From contig NZ_LT899436.1 of assembly GCF_900198195.1 (NCBI RefSeq), positions 4,244,001-4,308,000 of the forward strand: 64,000 bases of DNA, given 5' to 3'. Below are positions 46,921 through 56,252 of the stretch, one piece after another. Under the pieces are notes generated by a model, which worked only from the letters and a program-made list of their open reading frames with translations, ran no database searches and had not been told where the DNA came from. Within the stretch, counting starts at the first letter, position 1. Every line of letters starts with the position of its first letter. Made by a program: the position numbers and the translations under genes. Source of the stretch: Tenacibaculum jejuense. Its GTDB lineage: Bacteria; Bacteroidota; Bacteroidia; Flavobacteriales; Flavobacteriaceae.

Positions 46921-46951
46921 AAAAACCGAGTTTTGAAAACTCGGTTTTTTT
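46921..46951 (+). terminator. Terminator of the TonB receptor/DUF5689 operon
   Basis: An 11-bp-plus perfect stem around AACCGAGTTTT/AAAACTCGGTT (46923-46947), with a long T run. Confidence 0.92.
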
Positions 46952-46975
46952 ATTGAAATTTATCAAAAACAAACC

Positions 46976-47887
46976 ATGTCTGCTAATAGTCGATTATCGA
47001 GAGCTTTTAAAAACGCAAAAAAACTTCCGCTTAATCAAGATTCAAAATATATACTTTTCTCAGATTGTCATCGTGGTGATAATAGTTTTGCAGACGATTT
47101 TTCTCATAATAGAAAAGTATACAACTATGCTATTTCTCAATATTTCAATAACGGATTTACTTATATAGAACTTGGAGATGGTGATGAACTCTGGGAAAAT
47201 AAGTTTGATGCTATTTTTAATGCTAACAAAGACACTTTTCTACTATTAAAAAAGTTCTACGATAAAAATAGGATTCATTTTATCTGGGGAAATCACGACA
47301 TGGATTATAAAAATCCGAAACACATTAAAAAAAACCTAAGTCATTATTATGAATCTGCTACAGAAGAACATATAGAATTAATGCCCAATGCTTCTTTCTG
47401 TGAAGCAATAAAACTAGAAAACGACAACGGAAAATCTATCTTTTTACTTCACGGACATCAAGCAGATTGGTTTAATTACTCTTTTTGGAAATTCAGTCGA
47501 TTTTTAGTCAAATACTTATGGAAACCTTTACAAATCGTTGGAATTAAAGATCCTACAAGTCCTGCTCAAAACTTTAAAGAATTAATTAAAGTAGAGAAAC
47601 ATATAGAAAAATGGATTAGAAACAACAATAATCAAGTTGTTGTTACTGGTCATACACATCGACCTAGATTCCCTCAACCTAATGAATTACCGTACTTTAA
47701 TGACGGAAGCTGTGTTCATCCTAGATGCATTACGGGCATCGAAATAGAAGACTATCAAATCACCCTGATAAAGTGGCATATAATTACCCACGAAAATGGT
47801 ACAATGCAAATTGTTAAAACTATCCTAGAAGGACCTGAAAACTTAAGTAATTATGTAGATTTGCAGCATTTCATAACAATTACGTAA
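46976..47887 (+). CDS. Calcineurin-type metallophosphoesterase
   Basis: 303 residues with no signal peptide. Metal motifs are complete: Asp30-x-His32 in SDCHRGD, LGDGDE near 69, WGNHD near 106, LLHGHQ near 154 and VTGHTHRP near 223. Relatives include UDP-2,3-diacylglucosamine hydrolases and uncharacterised cytoplasmic phosphodiesterases; the FSRFLVKYLWKPL stretch could lie on a membrane. It has its own transcript start after a terminator and precedes the phosphate transporter. Confidence 0.88.
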   Translation: MSANSRLSRAFKNAKKLPLNQDSKYILFSDCHRGDNSFADDFSHNRKVYNYAISQYFNNGFTYIELGDGDELWENKFDAIFNANKDTFLLLKKFYDKNRIHFIWGNHDMDYKNPKHIKKNLSHYYESATEEHIELMPNASFCEAIKLENDNGKSIFLLHGHQADWFNYSFWKFSRFLVKYLWKPLQIVGIKDPTSPAQNFKELIKVEKHIEKWIRNNNNQVVVTGHTHRPRFPQPNELPYFNDGSCVHPRCITGIEIEDYQITLIKWHIITHENGTMQIVKTILEGPENLSNYVDLQHFITIT

Positions 47888-47909
47888 CATACCGCAAATC
47901 GTAGGTGTT

Positions 47910-47917
47910 TACTTTTG
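47910..47917 (+). promoter_or_regulatory. Promoter -7 box of the Pit transporter gene
   Basis: TACTTTTG matches TAnnTTTG, 28 bases before the ATG at 47945. Confidence 0.5.
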
Positions 47918-47944
47918 TCGAGTTTAATTATCTTAATATAAGAG

Positions 47945-50203
47945 ATGGGAGATCCTTTTATTTTAATGCTAGTTGCACTGGGAGCACTAGCAATTTTAGA
48001 TTTAGTTGTAGGTGTAAGTAACGATGCTGTTAACTTTTTAAACTCGGCTATAGGTTCTAAAGCTATTCCTATTAAAACCATAATGATCATCGCTAGTGTC
48101 GGCGTATTTTTTGGTGCTGTGTCTTCTAGCGGAATGATGGAGGTTGCAAGGAAGGGTATTTTTAACCCAAATATGTTCATGTTTGAAGAAATCATGTACA
48201 TCTTTATGGCAGTTATGATTACAGATATATTACTGCTTGATATTTTTAACTCTTTAGGAATGCCCACATCAACTACAGTATCTATCGTATTTGAATTACT
48301 AGGAGCTGCTGTAGCCATAGCTTTGATTAAAATATCCGGAACAGATCAATCTATTACAGAAATCTGGAACTATATTAATTATGAAACAGCAAGTAGAATC
48401 ATTCTTGGAATTATTTTATCTGTTGTTGTTGCTTTTAGTGTTGGGGCCATCGTACAGTACTTCTCTAGAATTATTTATTCTTTTGATTTTGAAAAGAGAC
48501 CTCTATATATCAACGCCTTATTTGGAGGATTTGCAATCACTGCGATTACATATTTTATTATCATTAAAGGTTTAAAAGGAACTCCTTTTTACGGAAGTAT
48601 GAAAGGCTTAATTGAAGGAAATTCAGTTGCTATTATAGCCGGAAGCTTTATTTTATGGTCTGCTATTTCACTTGCTTTAATTAAATTCTTAAAAATTAAT
48701 ATCCTAACAGCAATTATAGCTATTGGTACTTTTTCTTTAGCAATGGCTTTTGCTGGAAATGATTTAGTAAACTTTATTGGAGTACCAATTGCCGCTTTAA
48801 ATTCTTATGATGCTTGGCAACTTTCTGGTGAAGCTGCTAATGAATTTTCAATGGGTATTTTAGCTAAGAAAGTTCCTTCTAATGTTGCTTTATTATTAGT
48901 AGCCGGAGCTATTATGGTCATTACTTTATGGACATCTAAAAAAGCTAGAGCTGTTATTGAAACTGGAATTAATTTATCTAGACAAGGTGATGGACACGAA
49001 AAATTTAGACCAAACAATTTATCTAGAATAGTTGTTAGAGCTGCCATGTTTGCTAACTTAGGTCTTAACGCTATTATACCTGAAAAAACAAGAAATTACA
49101 TCAATTCAAAATTTGAAAAACCTGTAATAAAGTTACCAAAAGATAAAACTTACGAATTACCAGCTTTCGATTTAGTAAGAGCAGCTGTAAATTTAATTAT
49201 GGCCAGTATTTTAATTTCTATTGCTACGTCTATGAAATTACCTCTTTCTACTACTTATGTTACATTTATGGTTGCCATGGGAACATCTTTAGCAGATAGA
49301 GCTTGGGGACGAGAAAGTGCTGTATACAGAGTTGCTGGAGTATTAAATGTTATAGGCGGATGGTTTTTAACAGCTATCATAGCTTTTACAGCAGCTGCTA
49401 TAGTTGCTTCTTTAATTTCATGGCACCAAGCTATGATCCCTGTATTATTATTAGTTGTAATTGCAATGTTAGTTAGAACAACTATCCAATATTCTAAAAA
49501 GAATAAAGAAGAAAAACAACAACAGTTTGTAGAGCGTGCAGAATTATTATCTATCAATGAAATTATTGATGAAAGTTCTGAACACATTGCAAACGTAGCT
49601 CAACGTGTGAATAAACTATATTCGAACGTTGTTAATGATCTTGCTACTCATGATTTAAATAAATTAAGAAAAACAGAAAAACACGTTTTAAAATTAAATG
49701 AGGAAATAGAGAATTTAAAAAACGGTGTGTTTTATTTTATTAAATCGCTAGATGATACTTCTGTAAAAGCTAGTAAGTTTTATATATTAATTTTAAGTTA
49801 TTTACAAGACGTTACTCAATCGATTAGCTACATTTCAAAGATTACATTTAATCATGTAAACAATAATCATAAAAACCTTAAGAAATCTCAATTAAAAGAC
49901 CTTAAAAATATTGACAATAAATTAGGAGAGTTACTAACAAAGGTAAGTGCTACGTTTGATCGAAAAACATTTGACAACCTTACTTATATCCTAGATGATC
50001 AGAAGGATTTAACTTCAGACTTATACAACTCAATCGAAAATCAAGTAGATCGAATTCGTACAGATGAAACGAGTCCTAAAAACACTACATTATACTTTAG
50101 TATTTTATTAGAAACTCAAGATTTAGTTGGAGCTTTAGTTAGCCTTTTAGAAAACTGTAATGAATTTTACATCTCAACAAAATCTACTTCTGTGAGAATG
50201 TAA
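47945..50203 (+). CDS. Inorganic phosphate transporter (Pit family) with PhoU-like tail
   Basis: 752 residues. The first ~510 are a Pit permease with about 12 membrane segments and the duplicated signature: VGVSNDAVNFLNSAIGSK near residue 20 and MAFAGNDLVNFIGVP near 265, plus two STT motifs (MPTSTTVS and LPLSTTYV). The last ~230 residues are soluble and helical, like PhoU/DUF47 regulators. Normal Pit proteins end near 400-500 residues. It imports phosphate with protons or sodium; the tail probably tunes activity. Confidence 0.92.
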   Translation: MGDPFILMLVALGALAILDLVVGVSNDAVNFLNSAIGSKAIPIKTIMIIASVGVFFGAVSSSGMMEVARKGIFNPNMFMFEEIMYIFMAVMITDILLLDIFNSLGMPTSTTVSIVFELLGAAVAIALIKISGTDQSITEIWNYINYETASRIILGIILSVVVAFSVGAIVQYFSRIIYSFDFEKRPLYINALFGGFAITAITYFIIIKGLKGTPFYGSMKGLIEGNSVAIIAGSFILWSAISLALIKFLKINILTAIIAIGTFSLAMAFAGNDLVNFIGVPIAALNSYDAWQLSGEAANEFSMGILAKKVPSNVALLLVAGAIMVITLWTSKKARAVIETGINLSRQGDGHEKFRPNNLSRIVVRAAMFANLGLNAIIPEKTRNYINSKFEKPVIKLPKDKTYELPAFDLVRAAVNLIMASILISIATSMKLPLSTTYVTFMVAMGTSLADRAWGRESAVYRVAGVLNVIGGWFLTAIIAFTAAAIVASLISWHQAMIPVLLLVVIAMLVRTTIQYSKKNKEEKQQQFVERAELLSINEIIDESSEHIANVAQRVNKLYSNVVNDLATHDLNKLRKTEKHVLKLNEEIENLKNGVFYFIKSLDDTSVKASKFYILILSYLQDVTQSISYISKITFNHVNNNHKNLKKSQLKDLKNIDNKLGELLTKVSATFDRKTFDNLTYILDDQKDLTSDLYNSIENQVDRIRTDETSPKNTTLYFSILLETQDLVGALVSLLENCNEFYISTKSTSVRM

Positions 50204-50222
50204 AGAAACACATATAATAAAC

Positions 50223-50255
50223 AAGAAAGCCTTCAAGTATTTTGAAGGCTTTCTT
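50223..50255. terminator. Bidirectional terminator between Pit transporter and serine hydrolase genes
   Basis: A perfect 14-bp stem (50223-50236 with 50242-50255) with a 5-base loop. The genes converge on it. Confidence 0.9.
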
Positions 50256-50257
50256 AT

Positions 50258-51580
50258 TTATTTAAAAGAGTTTAATATCTCACTAAGAAAATGGTTAACA
50301 TCTGCATTTTTGGTTAATCCTAAACGAACAATTACCATTTCTTGATCTGGTAAAACAAATACATTCTGCCCCTGATAACCATTAAAAGAATACATATTTT
50401 TAGGTACATCTGGATATCTCCCTCCTGCATTTAACCAAATCTGTGCTCCATACCAACCATTTGAAGTAGGAGTTGGTGTTGTTGCATATTCTACCCAATC
50501 TTTATCAAAAAGAGATTCACCATTCCATTGTCCATTTTTTAAATACAACAAACCAAATTTCGCCCAATCTCTAGCTGTAGCCCAAGAATATGAAGATCCT
50601 ACATAATTTCCTTTCATATCTGTTTCAACAACCATCGAATTCATTCCAATCTTATCTATCAACTCTTCGTACCAAAAATCTAAATAGGCTTGGTGAGAAT
50701 CGAACTGTTTTCTAATAATTGCAGATAATACATTTGTGGTCCCTGAAGAATAATTCCAAGCTTCATTTGGTTTTCCTACTAAAGGCTTATTAATCTGCAA
50801 TTCTGTTACATCTTCTGCTAAGAACAGCATTTTAGTTACATCAGAAATTGAATTGTAATCTTCAACCCACTCTAAACCACTATTCATTTGTAATAAATTA
50901 TGAATTGTAATATTCTTCCTTTCATCGTTAGCCCACTCCGAAAAAGGAGCTTTATCATATACATTTAACCTACCATCACATTGCAAAATTCCCATTACCG
51001 TACTCGTAAGACTTTTAGTCATAGACCAACCTAACAATAATGAGTTTTTATCAAAACCATCAGCATATTTTTCAGCAATAATCTTATCCTTATACACGAC
51101 TAAAAACGCTCTAGTTTTATAGTCATCATTAAACATATCCCCTACAGCTTTGTTTAATTTATCATAATTAACTTCAGTAAAAACAGAATCTATCGGATCT
51201 AAATTCCCATATGGAAAAGGAGTATTATTATCTGAAGTTGCTCTTTTAGGAATCAAAGGTTTCTCTTCTAAATCTACACCATCAACAACCAAAACACTTC
51301 CTAAACCTTCTCTATAAATCGCTTTTCTAGTTAACAAACCGAAAGCAGAAGCATAAGCTTCTTTTTCATTTTCATTAACGCTATTAGAAGCCAGATCAAT
51401 TGGTGAGAAATTAGTATCTGTGCTATCTGTAAATTGCAAAGTTCGCTTCGCTAAAAAAACTGACGAAGCTGTATTTTTAGCGGTGTAACCAGCAATAATA
51501 TTTAATTTCGGATAATTATAGAAGACAGCTACTAGCAGAATAGCTATTAAGAGCAGCAATACTCTTTTAAAAATTCTCAT
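50258..51580 (-). CDS. Serine hydrolase of the beta-lactamase/class C family
   Basis: 440 residues from the ATG at 51580; an in-frame GTG upstream lies within the -7 box. An N-terminal membrane anchor (about 8-25) is followed by a serine beta-lactamase-like domain with Ser186-x-x-Lys189 in WSMTK and a YSSG motif as the YxN equivalent. Such proteins are often esterases or peptidases rather than true beta-lactamases. It is monocistronic. Confidence 0.88.
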   Translation of the reverse strand: MRIFKRVLLLLIAILLVAVFYNYPKLNIIAGYTAKNTASSVFLAKRTLQFTDSTDTNFSPIDLASNSVNENEKEAYASAFGLLTRKAIYREGLGSVLVVDGVDLEEKPLIPKRATSDNNTPFPYGNLDPIDSVFTEVNYDKLNKAVGDMFNDDYKTRAFLVVYKDKIIAEKYADGFDKNSLLLGWSMTKSLTSTVMGILQCDGRLNVYDKAPFSEWANDERKNITIHNLLQMNSGLEWVEDYNSISDVTKMLFLAEDVTELQINKPLVGKPNEAWNYSSGTTNVLSAIIRKQFDSHQAYLDFWYEELIDKIGMNSMVVETDMKGNYVGSSYSWATARDWAKFGLLYLKNGQWNGESLFDKDWVEYATTPTPTSNGWYGAQIWLNAGGRYPDVPKNMYSFNGYQGQNVFVLPDQEMVIVRLGLTKNADVNHFLSEILNSFK

Positions 51581-51597
51581 AATTTGGGTCGTTTTCA

Positions 51598-51605
51598 CAA
51601 ATGTA
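51598..51605 (-). promoter_or_regulatory. Promoter -7 box of the serine hydrolase gene
   Basis: TACATTTG on the minus strand, leaving a leader of about 12-14 bases to the ATG at 51580. Confidence 0.5.
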
Positions 51606-51622
51606 AGAATTTATCTGTTTGA

Positions 51623-51653
51623 TTGTTCTTTTAATAACATAGCCGTATTTTTG
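51623..51653 (+). promoter_or_regulatory. Promoter of sufS
   Basis: TTG at 51623-51625, a 20-base spacer, then TATTTTTG at 51646-51653. The ATG at 51669 is about 10 bases past the predicted start. Confidence 0.65.
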
Positions 51654-51668
51654 TATAAAATTAATTTC

Positions 51669-52880
51669 ATGCTAGATATCAAAAAAATCCGTGCAGATTT
51701 TCCTATTCTTAAAAGAAAAGTGCATGGAAAACCATTAATATATTTCGATAACGGAGCTACATCACAAACTCCAACTGTAGTAATTGATGCTATTATTGAT
51801 TACTACTCTAATTACAACGCAAACATTCACCGTGGTGTTCATACTTTAAGTCAAGAAGCCACTGATAAATATGAAGAAGCTAGAATTAAAATTCAAAAAC
51901 ATTTTAATGCTAAACATGCTTACGAAATCATTTTAACAGCTGGAACTACAGAAAGTGTAAACATTGTAGCTTCAGGATTTTCTTCACTATTACAAGAAGG
52001 TGATGAAGTAATTGTTTCAGCATTAGAACATCATTCTAATATTGTTCCTTGGCAAATGATGTGTGAAAAAGCTGGTGCAATTTTACGAGTAATACCCATG
52101 GATGAAGACGGTTCTTTACGAATCGACCTTTATGATGAAATGTTAAGTAACAAAACCAAATTGGTCTTCTGTAATCATGTATCGAATGCTTTAGGTACAA
52201 TAAATCCTATTGAAACTATTATTGACAAAGCTCATAAATTTGGTGCTTACGTTTTAATAGATGGAGCACAAGCTTGTCCTCACATTAAACCAGATGTACA
52301 AGCATTAGATGTTGATTTTTATGTGGTTTCTGCTCATAAAATGTGCGGACCTACTGGTGTTGGAATTTTATATGGAAAACAAGAACTATTAGAAAAACTA
52401 CCTCCTTACCAAGGTGGAGGAGAGATGATAGACACCGTAACTTTTGAGAAAACTACTTATGCTGGTTTGCCTCATAAATTTGAAGCAGGAACTCCAAACA
52501 TCTGTGGAGGAATTGCTTTTGGAGTAGCTGTAGATTATATGAATTCTATAGGGTTTGAAAATATTCAAAAGACAGAACATGAACTTTTGAATTATGCTAC
52601 CGAAAAACTTTTAACTATTGATGGTTTAAAGATATATGGTACTTCTACTAAGACCTCAGTGATTTCATTCAATATAGAAGGAATACATCCTTATGATATT
52701 GGTTCTATTTTAGATAAATTGGGAATAGCAGTAAGAACAGGTCATCATTGCGCCCAACCCATAATGGATTTTTATAGAATTCCTGGAACCGTGAGAGCTT
52801 CTTTGAGTTTTTATAATACCAAAGAAGAAATTGATATCATGATAGAAGCTGTTCAAAAAGCTAAAATGATGCTTAGTTAA
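51669..52880 (+). CDS. sufS: Cysteine desulfurase SufS
   Basis: 403 residues from the ATG at 51669. It takes sulfur from cysteine for Fe-S cluster assembly. PLP-binding Lys224 lies in SAHKMCGPTG, catalytic Cys361 in RTGHHCAQP, and the FDNGATSQ and HRGVHTLS motifs are present, all SufS-type. The other suf genes are not in the window, so it has left the operon or is separate. The gene has its own promoter and terminator. Confidence 0.94.
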   Translation: MLDIKKIRADFPILKRKVHGKPLIYFDNGATSQTPTVVIDAIIDYYSNYNANIHRGVHTLSQEATDKYEEARIKIQKHFNAKHAYEIILTAGTTESVNIVASGFSSLLQEGDEVIVSALEHHSNIVPWQMMCEKAGAILRVIPMDEDGSLRIDLYDEMLSNKTKLVFCNHVSNALGTINPIETIIDKAHKFGAYVLIDGAQACPHIKPDVQALDVDFYVVSAHKMCGPTGVGILYGKQELLEKLPPYQGGGEMIDTVTFEKTTYAGLPHKFEAGTPNICGGIAFGVAVDYMNSIGFENIQKTEHELLNYATEKLLTIDGLKIYGTSTKTSVISFNIEGIHPYDIGSILDKLGIAVRTGHHCAQPIMDFYRIPGTVRASLSFYNTKEEIDIMIEAVQKAKMMLS

Positions 52881-52893
52881 AACTAAAATATCC

Positions 52894-52930
52894 AGCAAAG
52901 ATGTTCTAAACAAACATCTTTGCTATTTTT
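52894..52930 (+). terminator. Terminator of sufS
   Basis: A perfect 12-bp stem (52894-52905 with 52913-52924), then a T-rich tail that runs into the leader of the next gene. Confidence 0.85.
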
Positions 52931-52935
52931 ATATC

Positions 52936-53352
52936 ATGAAAAAAGTCATACTGTTAATTATTATTATAACTTCCTTCAGTTGTGTTTCTCAGAAAGAAAA
53001 CCAAACTTCTGAAATATTAGAAGTTGTTTTTGATGCACATACAAGAGGAGCGATAGAAAATATTTCTGTTATTGACAATGCTGTAACGTACAAAAATTAC
53101 AGCACCACTAAAACATTCACATTAGAACAAAATCAAAAAGAACACCTCTTAAATTTAATTCAAAAATTAGATTTGAAATTTATTTCTGAATTGCAAGCTC
53201 CATCAAATAATAGAGCATCAGACGCAGCATTGCATGCATCTTTGATTATAAAAACTACTAATGAAGTTTTTACCTCAAGTGAATTTGATCATGACAATCC
53301 ACCTGATGAACTAAAATCTATTGTAGATTTATTACATGATTTTGTAAAATAA
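52936..53352 (+). CDS. Small lipoprotein of unknown function
   Basis: 138 residues. The lipobox is SFSC with Cys16. The mature protein has no domain I can name; the segment TFTLEQNQKEHLLNLIQKL and the D-H-D-N-P-P tail are unremarkable. It lies between sufS and the convergent RNase H gene. Expression could come by readthrough of the weak end of the sufS terminator. Confidence 0.65.
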   Translation: MKKVILLIIIITSFSCVSQKENQTSEILEVVFDAHTRGAIENISVIDNAVTYKNYSTTKTFTLEQNQKEHLLNLIQKLDLKFISELQAPSNNRASDAALHASLIIKTTNEVFTSSEFDHDNPPDELKSIVDLLHDFVK

Positions 53353-53358
53353 AATCTT

Positions 53359-53997
53359 TTATTTTCTTCCGAAATCGGCAGGTATTTCTCCCCAAGCTTT
53401 TGTTTCCCATTTTAAAATAGGATTAGTTACTTGATTCTCTTTAAGCCATTTTTCTGCTCTTTTTATAAGATCGAGTAAATCTTGATTAACTTCTGAAAAA
53501 ACAACATTTGTTCTACACTGCTTTTTCTTCACCCAAGATATCGCAATCTTTGAATCAGAATACAAAGGATAATTAGGTAGTTTTTGTTTTTTAAGTAACG
53601 CTAAACCGTGAACTAAAGCTAAAAACTCTCCAATATTATTTGTTCCTTCTTTAAAAGGCCCCTGAATAAAAATTTGTTTTTTTGTTTTAGTATCTACACC
53701 TCTATATTCAAGTATACCAGGATTTCCTGAACACGCTGCATCTACAGATAAACTTTCTAAAATAGGAGTACCATATTGTGCCCTTTCAGATGCAGATAAT
53801 TTTTTCTTGCTTGTGTCTTTACCTTTATAATCATTATAACTCTTAGTAAAAGCAACTTTTGCTTCTTCTTCACTTAAAAAAGCTTTGTATTGTGCTCCTT
53901 CGAAGCCTGATATTTGTTTTTTACAAGTCTCCCATTTATTAAAAACGCCTGTTTTTTTCCCTTTCCAGACAACGTAGAATTTCTTTTTTTTACTCAT
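53359..53997 (-). CDS. rnhA: Ribonuclease H with viroplasmin N-terminal domain
   Basis: 212 residues. Residues 1-55 form a Caulimovirus viroplasmin (RNase H1 N-terminal) domain (KKFYVVWKGKKTGVFNKWETC). Residues about 80-212 are the RNase H fold with Asp86, Glu124, Asp148 and Asp208 as metal ligands. It degrades RNA in RNA/DNA hybrids. Its ATG overlaps the purN stop by one base (TAATG), indicating translational coupling. Confidence 0.92.
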   Translation of the reverse strand: MSKKKKFYVVWKGKKTGVFNKWETCKKQISGFEGAQYKAFLSEEEAKVAFTKSYNDYKGKDTSKKKLSASERAQYGTPILESLSVDAACSGNPGILEYRGVDTKTKKQIFIQGPFKEGTNNIGEFLALVHGLALLKKQKLPNYPLYSDSKIAISWVKKKQCRTNVVFSEVNQDLLDLIKRAEKWLKENQVTNPILKWETKAWGEIPADFGRK

Positions 53998-54563
53998 TAT
54001 TCAGATAAAATGATATCCTCAATCACTTTTGGGTAATGCTTATATTCCAATTCATGTACTTTTTTTGCAATATCTTCAACAGAATCTTCTTCATTTAAGG
54101 TTGTTTTTGCCTGAAAAACGATTGCTCCTTCATCATAATGCTCATTTACATAGTGAATTGTTATACCTGTTTCAACTTCATTATTATTTTTTACTGCTTT
54201 ATGAACATGATTTCCATACATTCCTTTTCCACCATATTTTGGTAATAATGCAGGATGAATATTTACTATTTTATTTGGAAAATTAGCCACAATATTTTCT
54301 GGAACTTTCCATAAAAAGCCTGCAAGAATAATTAAATCTGCTTCTTTTTTCAAGAAATTAAGTATCTCATCTGTCTTAAAGAAAGTTTCTCTATCAAAAA
54401 CCAAACTATTAACTTCCAGTCTTTTACACCTTTCCAAAACTTTGGCACGTTCGTTGTTAGTTAGCACATGAGTAACCTTAGCAGTCTCTTTAGTTTGAAA
54501 AAACCCTATAATATTCTCGGCATTACTTCCGGACCCCGAAGCAAAAATTACTATTCGTTTCAT
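53997..54563 (-). CDS. purN: Phosphoribosylglycinamide formyltransferase
   Basis: 188 residues from the ATG at 54563. It formylates GAR in purine biosynthesis using 10-formyl-tetrahydrofolate. The GAR-binding ASGSGSNAENI loop, the catalytic NIHPALLPKYGGKGMYG stretch with Asn and His, and TGITIHYVNEHYDEGAI with the catalytic Asp are seen. It is co-transcribed with the RNase H gene. Confidence 0.94.
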   Translation of the reverse strand: MKRIVIFASGSGSNAENIIGFFQTKETAKVTHVLTNNERAKVLERCKRLEVNSLVFDRETFFKTDEILNFLKKEADLIILAGFLWKVPENIVANFPNKIVNIHPALLPKYGGKGMYGNHVHKAVKNNNEVETGITIHYVNEHYDEGAIVFQAKTTLNEEDSVEDIAKKVHELEYKHYPKVIEDIILSE

Positions 54564-54695
54564 AATCTTAAATATAGCTGTGTTGTTACTGCAAAAAAAC
54601 AATAATTATTAATATGAATGTGGTCCTAAACAAAAGATTTTTTATTTTAGACCCCACATTTTTGAGCAAAAATTAGAATAAAATCACAGGATTCG

Positions 54696-54703
54696 TATTT
54701 TTG
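54696..54703 (+). promoter_or_regulatory. Promoter -7 box of acpP-fabF-rnc
   Basis: TATTTTTG, an exact match to TAnnTTTG, about 31 bases before the acpP ATG at 54735. Confidence 0.5.
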
Positions 54704-54734
54704 CCTCGATTTTAAATTTAAAAATTAAAAAATT

Positions 54735-54971
54735 ATGTCAGACATTGCATCTAGAGTAAAGGCAATTATCGTTGATAAATTAGGAGTAGACGATAACGAA
54801 GTAACTAACGAAGCAAGTTTTACTAACGACTTAGGAGCTGATTCGTTAGATACTGTTGAGTTAATCATGGAGTTTGAAAAGGAATTTGATATTCAAATCC
54901 CAGACGATCAAGCTGAGAACATTGCCACAGTTGGTCAAGCAATTAGCTATATAGAAGAAGCAAAGAAGTAA
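54735..54971 (+). CDS. acpP: Acyl carrier protein
   Basis: 78 residues. It carries acyl chains on a phosphopantetheine arm attached to Ser37 in [12 protein letters not shown]. The strongly acidic helix composition and length are normal. It begins the classical acpP-fabF-rnc run. Confidence 0.96.
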   Translation: MSDIASRVKAIIVDKLGVDDNEVTNEASFTNDLGADSLDTVELIMEFEKEFDIQIPDDQAENIATVGQAISYIEEAKK

Positions 54972-54982
54972 ATTAATTACAT

Positions 54983-56236
54983 ATGCAATTAAAACGAGTT
55001 GTCGTAACTGGACTTGGCGCATTAACGCCAATAGGAAACAATATTGAAGAATACTGGAATGGCTTAGTTAACGGAGTTAGCGGTGCTGCACCTATTACAT
55101 ATTTTGATGCTGCCAAGTTCAAAACTCGTTTCGCATGCGAGCTGAAAAACTTCGATGTCAAAGACTACATTGACAGAAAAGAAGCTCGAAGAATGGATCG
55201 ATTTACTCAGTACGCAATGATTGCTTCCGATGAAGCTATTAAAGATGCTGAATTAAATTTAGATCAACTTAACAAATATAAAGTAGGTGTAATTTGGGGA
55301 GCTGGTATCGGTGGATTAGAAACTTTTCAAAATGAAGTTATCAATTTTGCTGCTGGTGATGGTACTCCTAAATTTAATCCTTTCTTTATTCCTAAAATGA
55401 TTGCTGATATAGCTCCTGGAAACATTTCCATTAAAAATGGATTTATGGGACCAAACTATACTACAGTATCTGCTTGTGCGTCATCTGCTAATGCAATGAT
55501 TGATGCATTAAACTATATTCGCTTAGGACACTGTGATGTTATTGTTACTGGAGGTAGCGAAGCTGCCGTTACTATAGCTGGTATGGGTGGTTTTAATGCA
55601 ATGCACGCTTTATCTAAAAGAAATGAAAGCCCTGAAACTGCATCTAGACCTTTTGATGCAGAAAGAGATGGATTTGTTTTAGGTGAAGGAGCTGGAGCAT
55701 TAATTCTAGAGGAATATGAGCACGCAAAAGCTCGTGGGGCTAAAATTTATGCCGAAGTAGTTGGTGGTGGAATGTCTTCAGATGCACATCACATGACAGC
55801 ACCACATCCAGAAGGATTAGGTGTTATCGCAGTTATGAAAAACTGTCTTGAAAATGCTGGTATAAATCCAGAAGACGTTGATCATATCAATACACATGGA
55901 ACTTCTACACCTCTTGGTGATGTAGCTGAGCTTAAAGCTATTTCAGAAGTTTTTGGAGATCATGCAAAAAATATCAATATTAATTCTACAAAATCTATGA
56001 CAGGACATTTACTTGGTGCTGCGGGTGCTATTGAAGCTATTGCTTCATTATTAGCTATGAAGCATGGAATTGTTCCTCCTACTATTAATCATAGTACTGT
56101 AGATGATAATATTAATCCAGACTTGAATCTTACACTTAATAAAGCACAAGAAAAAGATATAAATGTTGCGTTAAGTAATACGTTTGGGTTTGGTGGTCAT
56201 AATGCGTGTATCGCTTTTAAAAAATACAAGCAATAA
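54983..56236 (+). CDS. fabF: 3-oxoacyl-ACP synthase II
   Basis: 417 residues. It elongates acyl-ACP with malonyl-ACP. Active-site Cys165 is in VSACASSANA; the two His lie in THGTSTPLGD and SMTGHLLGAAG; GFGGHNA ends the thiolase fold. It lies 11 bases after acpP. Confidence 0.96.
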   Translation: MQLKRVVVTGLGALTPIGNNIEEYWNGLVNGVSGAAPITYFDAAKFKTRFACELKNFDVKDYIDRKEARRMDRFTQYAMIASDEAIKDAELNLDQLNKYKVGVIWGAGIGGLETFQNEVINFAAGDGTPKFNPFFIPKMIADIAPGNISIKNGFMGPNYTTVSACASSANAMIDALNYIRLGHCDVIVTGGSEAAVTIAGMGGFNAMHALSKRNESPETASRPFDAERDGFVLGEGAGALILEEYEHAKARGAKIYAEVVGGGMSSDAHHMTAPHPEGLGVIAVMKNCLENAGINPEDVDHINTHGTSTPLGDVAELKAISEVFGDHAKNININSTKSMTGHLLGAAGAIEAIASLLAMKHGIVPPTINHSTVDDNINPDLNLTLNKAQEKDINVALSNTFGFGGHNACIAFKKYKQ

Positions 56237-56252
56237 TTAATTAGTTACATAT

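Noticed and set aside
46953..47168. 71-codon plus-strand open frame at the start of the metallophosphoesterase
   Set aside because: It is out of frame with a gene that carries all metallophosphoesterase motifs.
50258..51580. True beta-lactamase giving antibiotic resistance
   Set aside because: SxxK and YSS motifs place it in the broad class C-like serine hydrolase family, and the N-terminal anchor and length do not fit AmpC.
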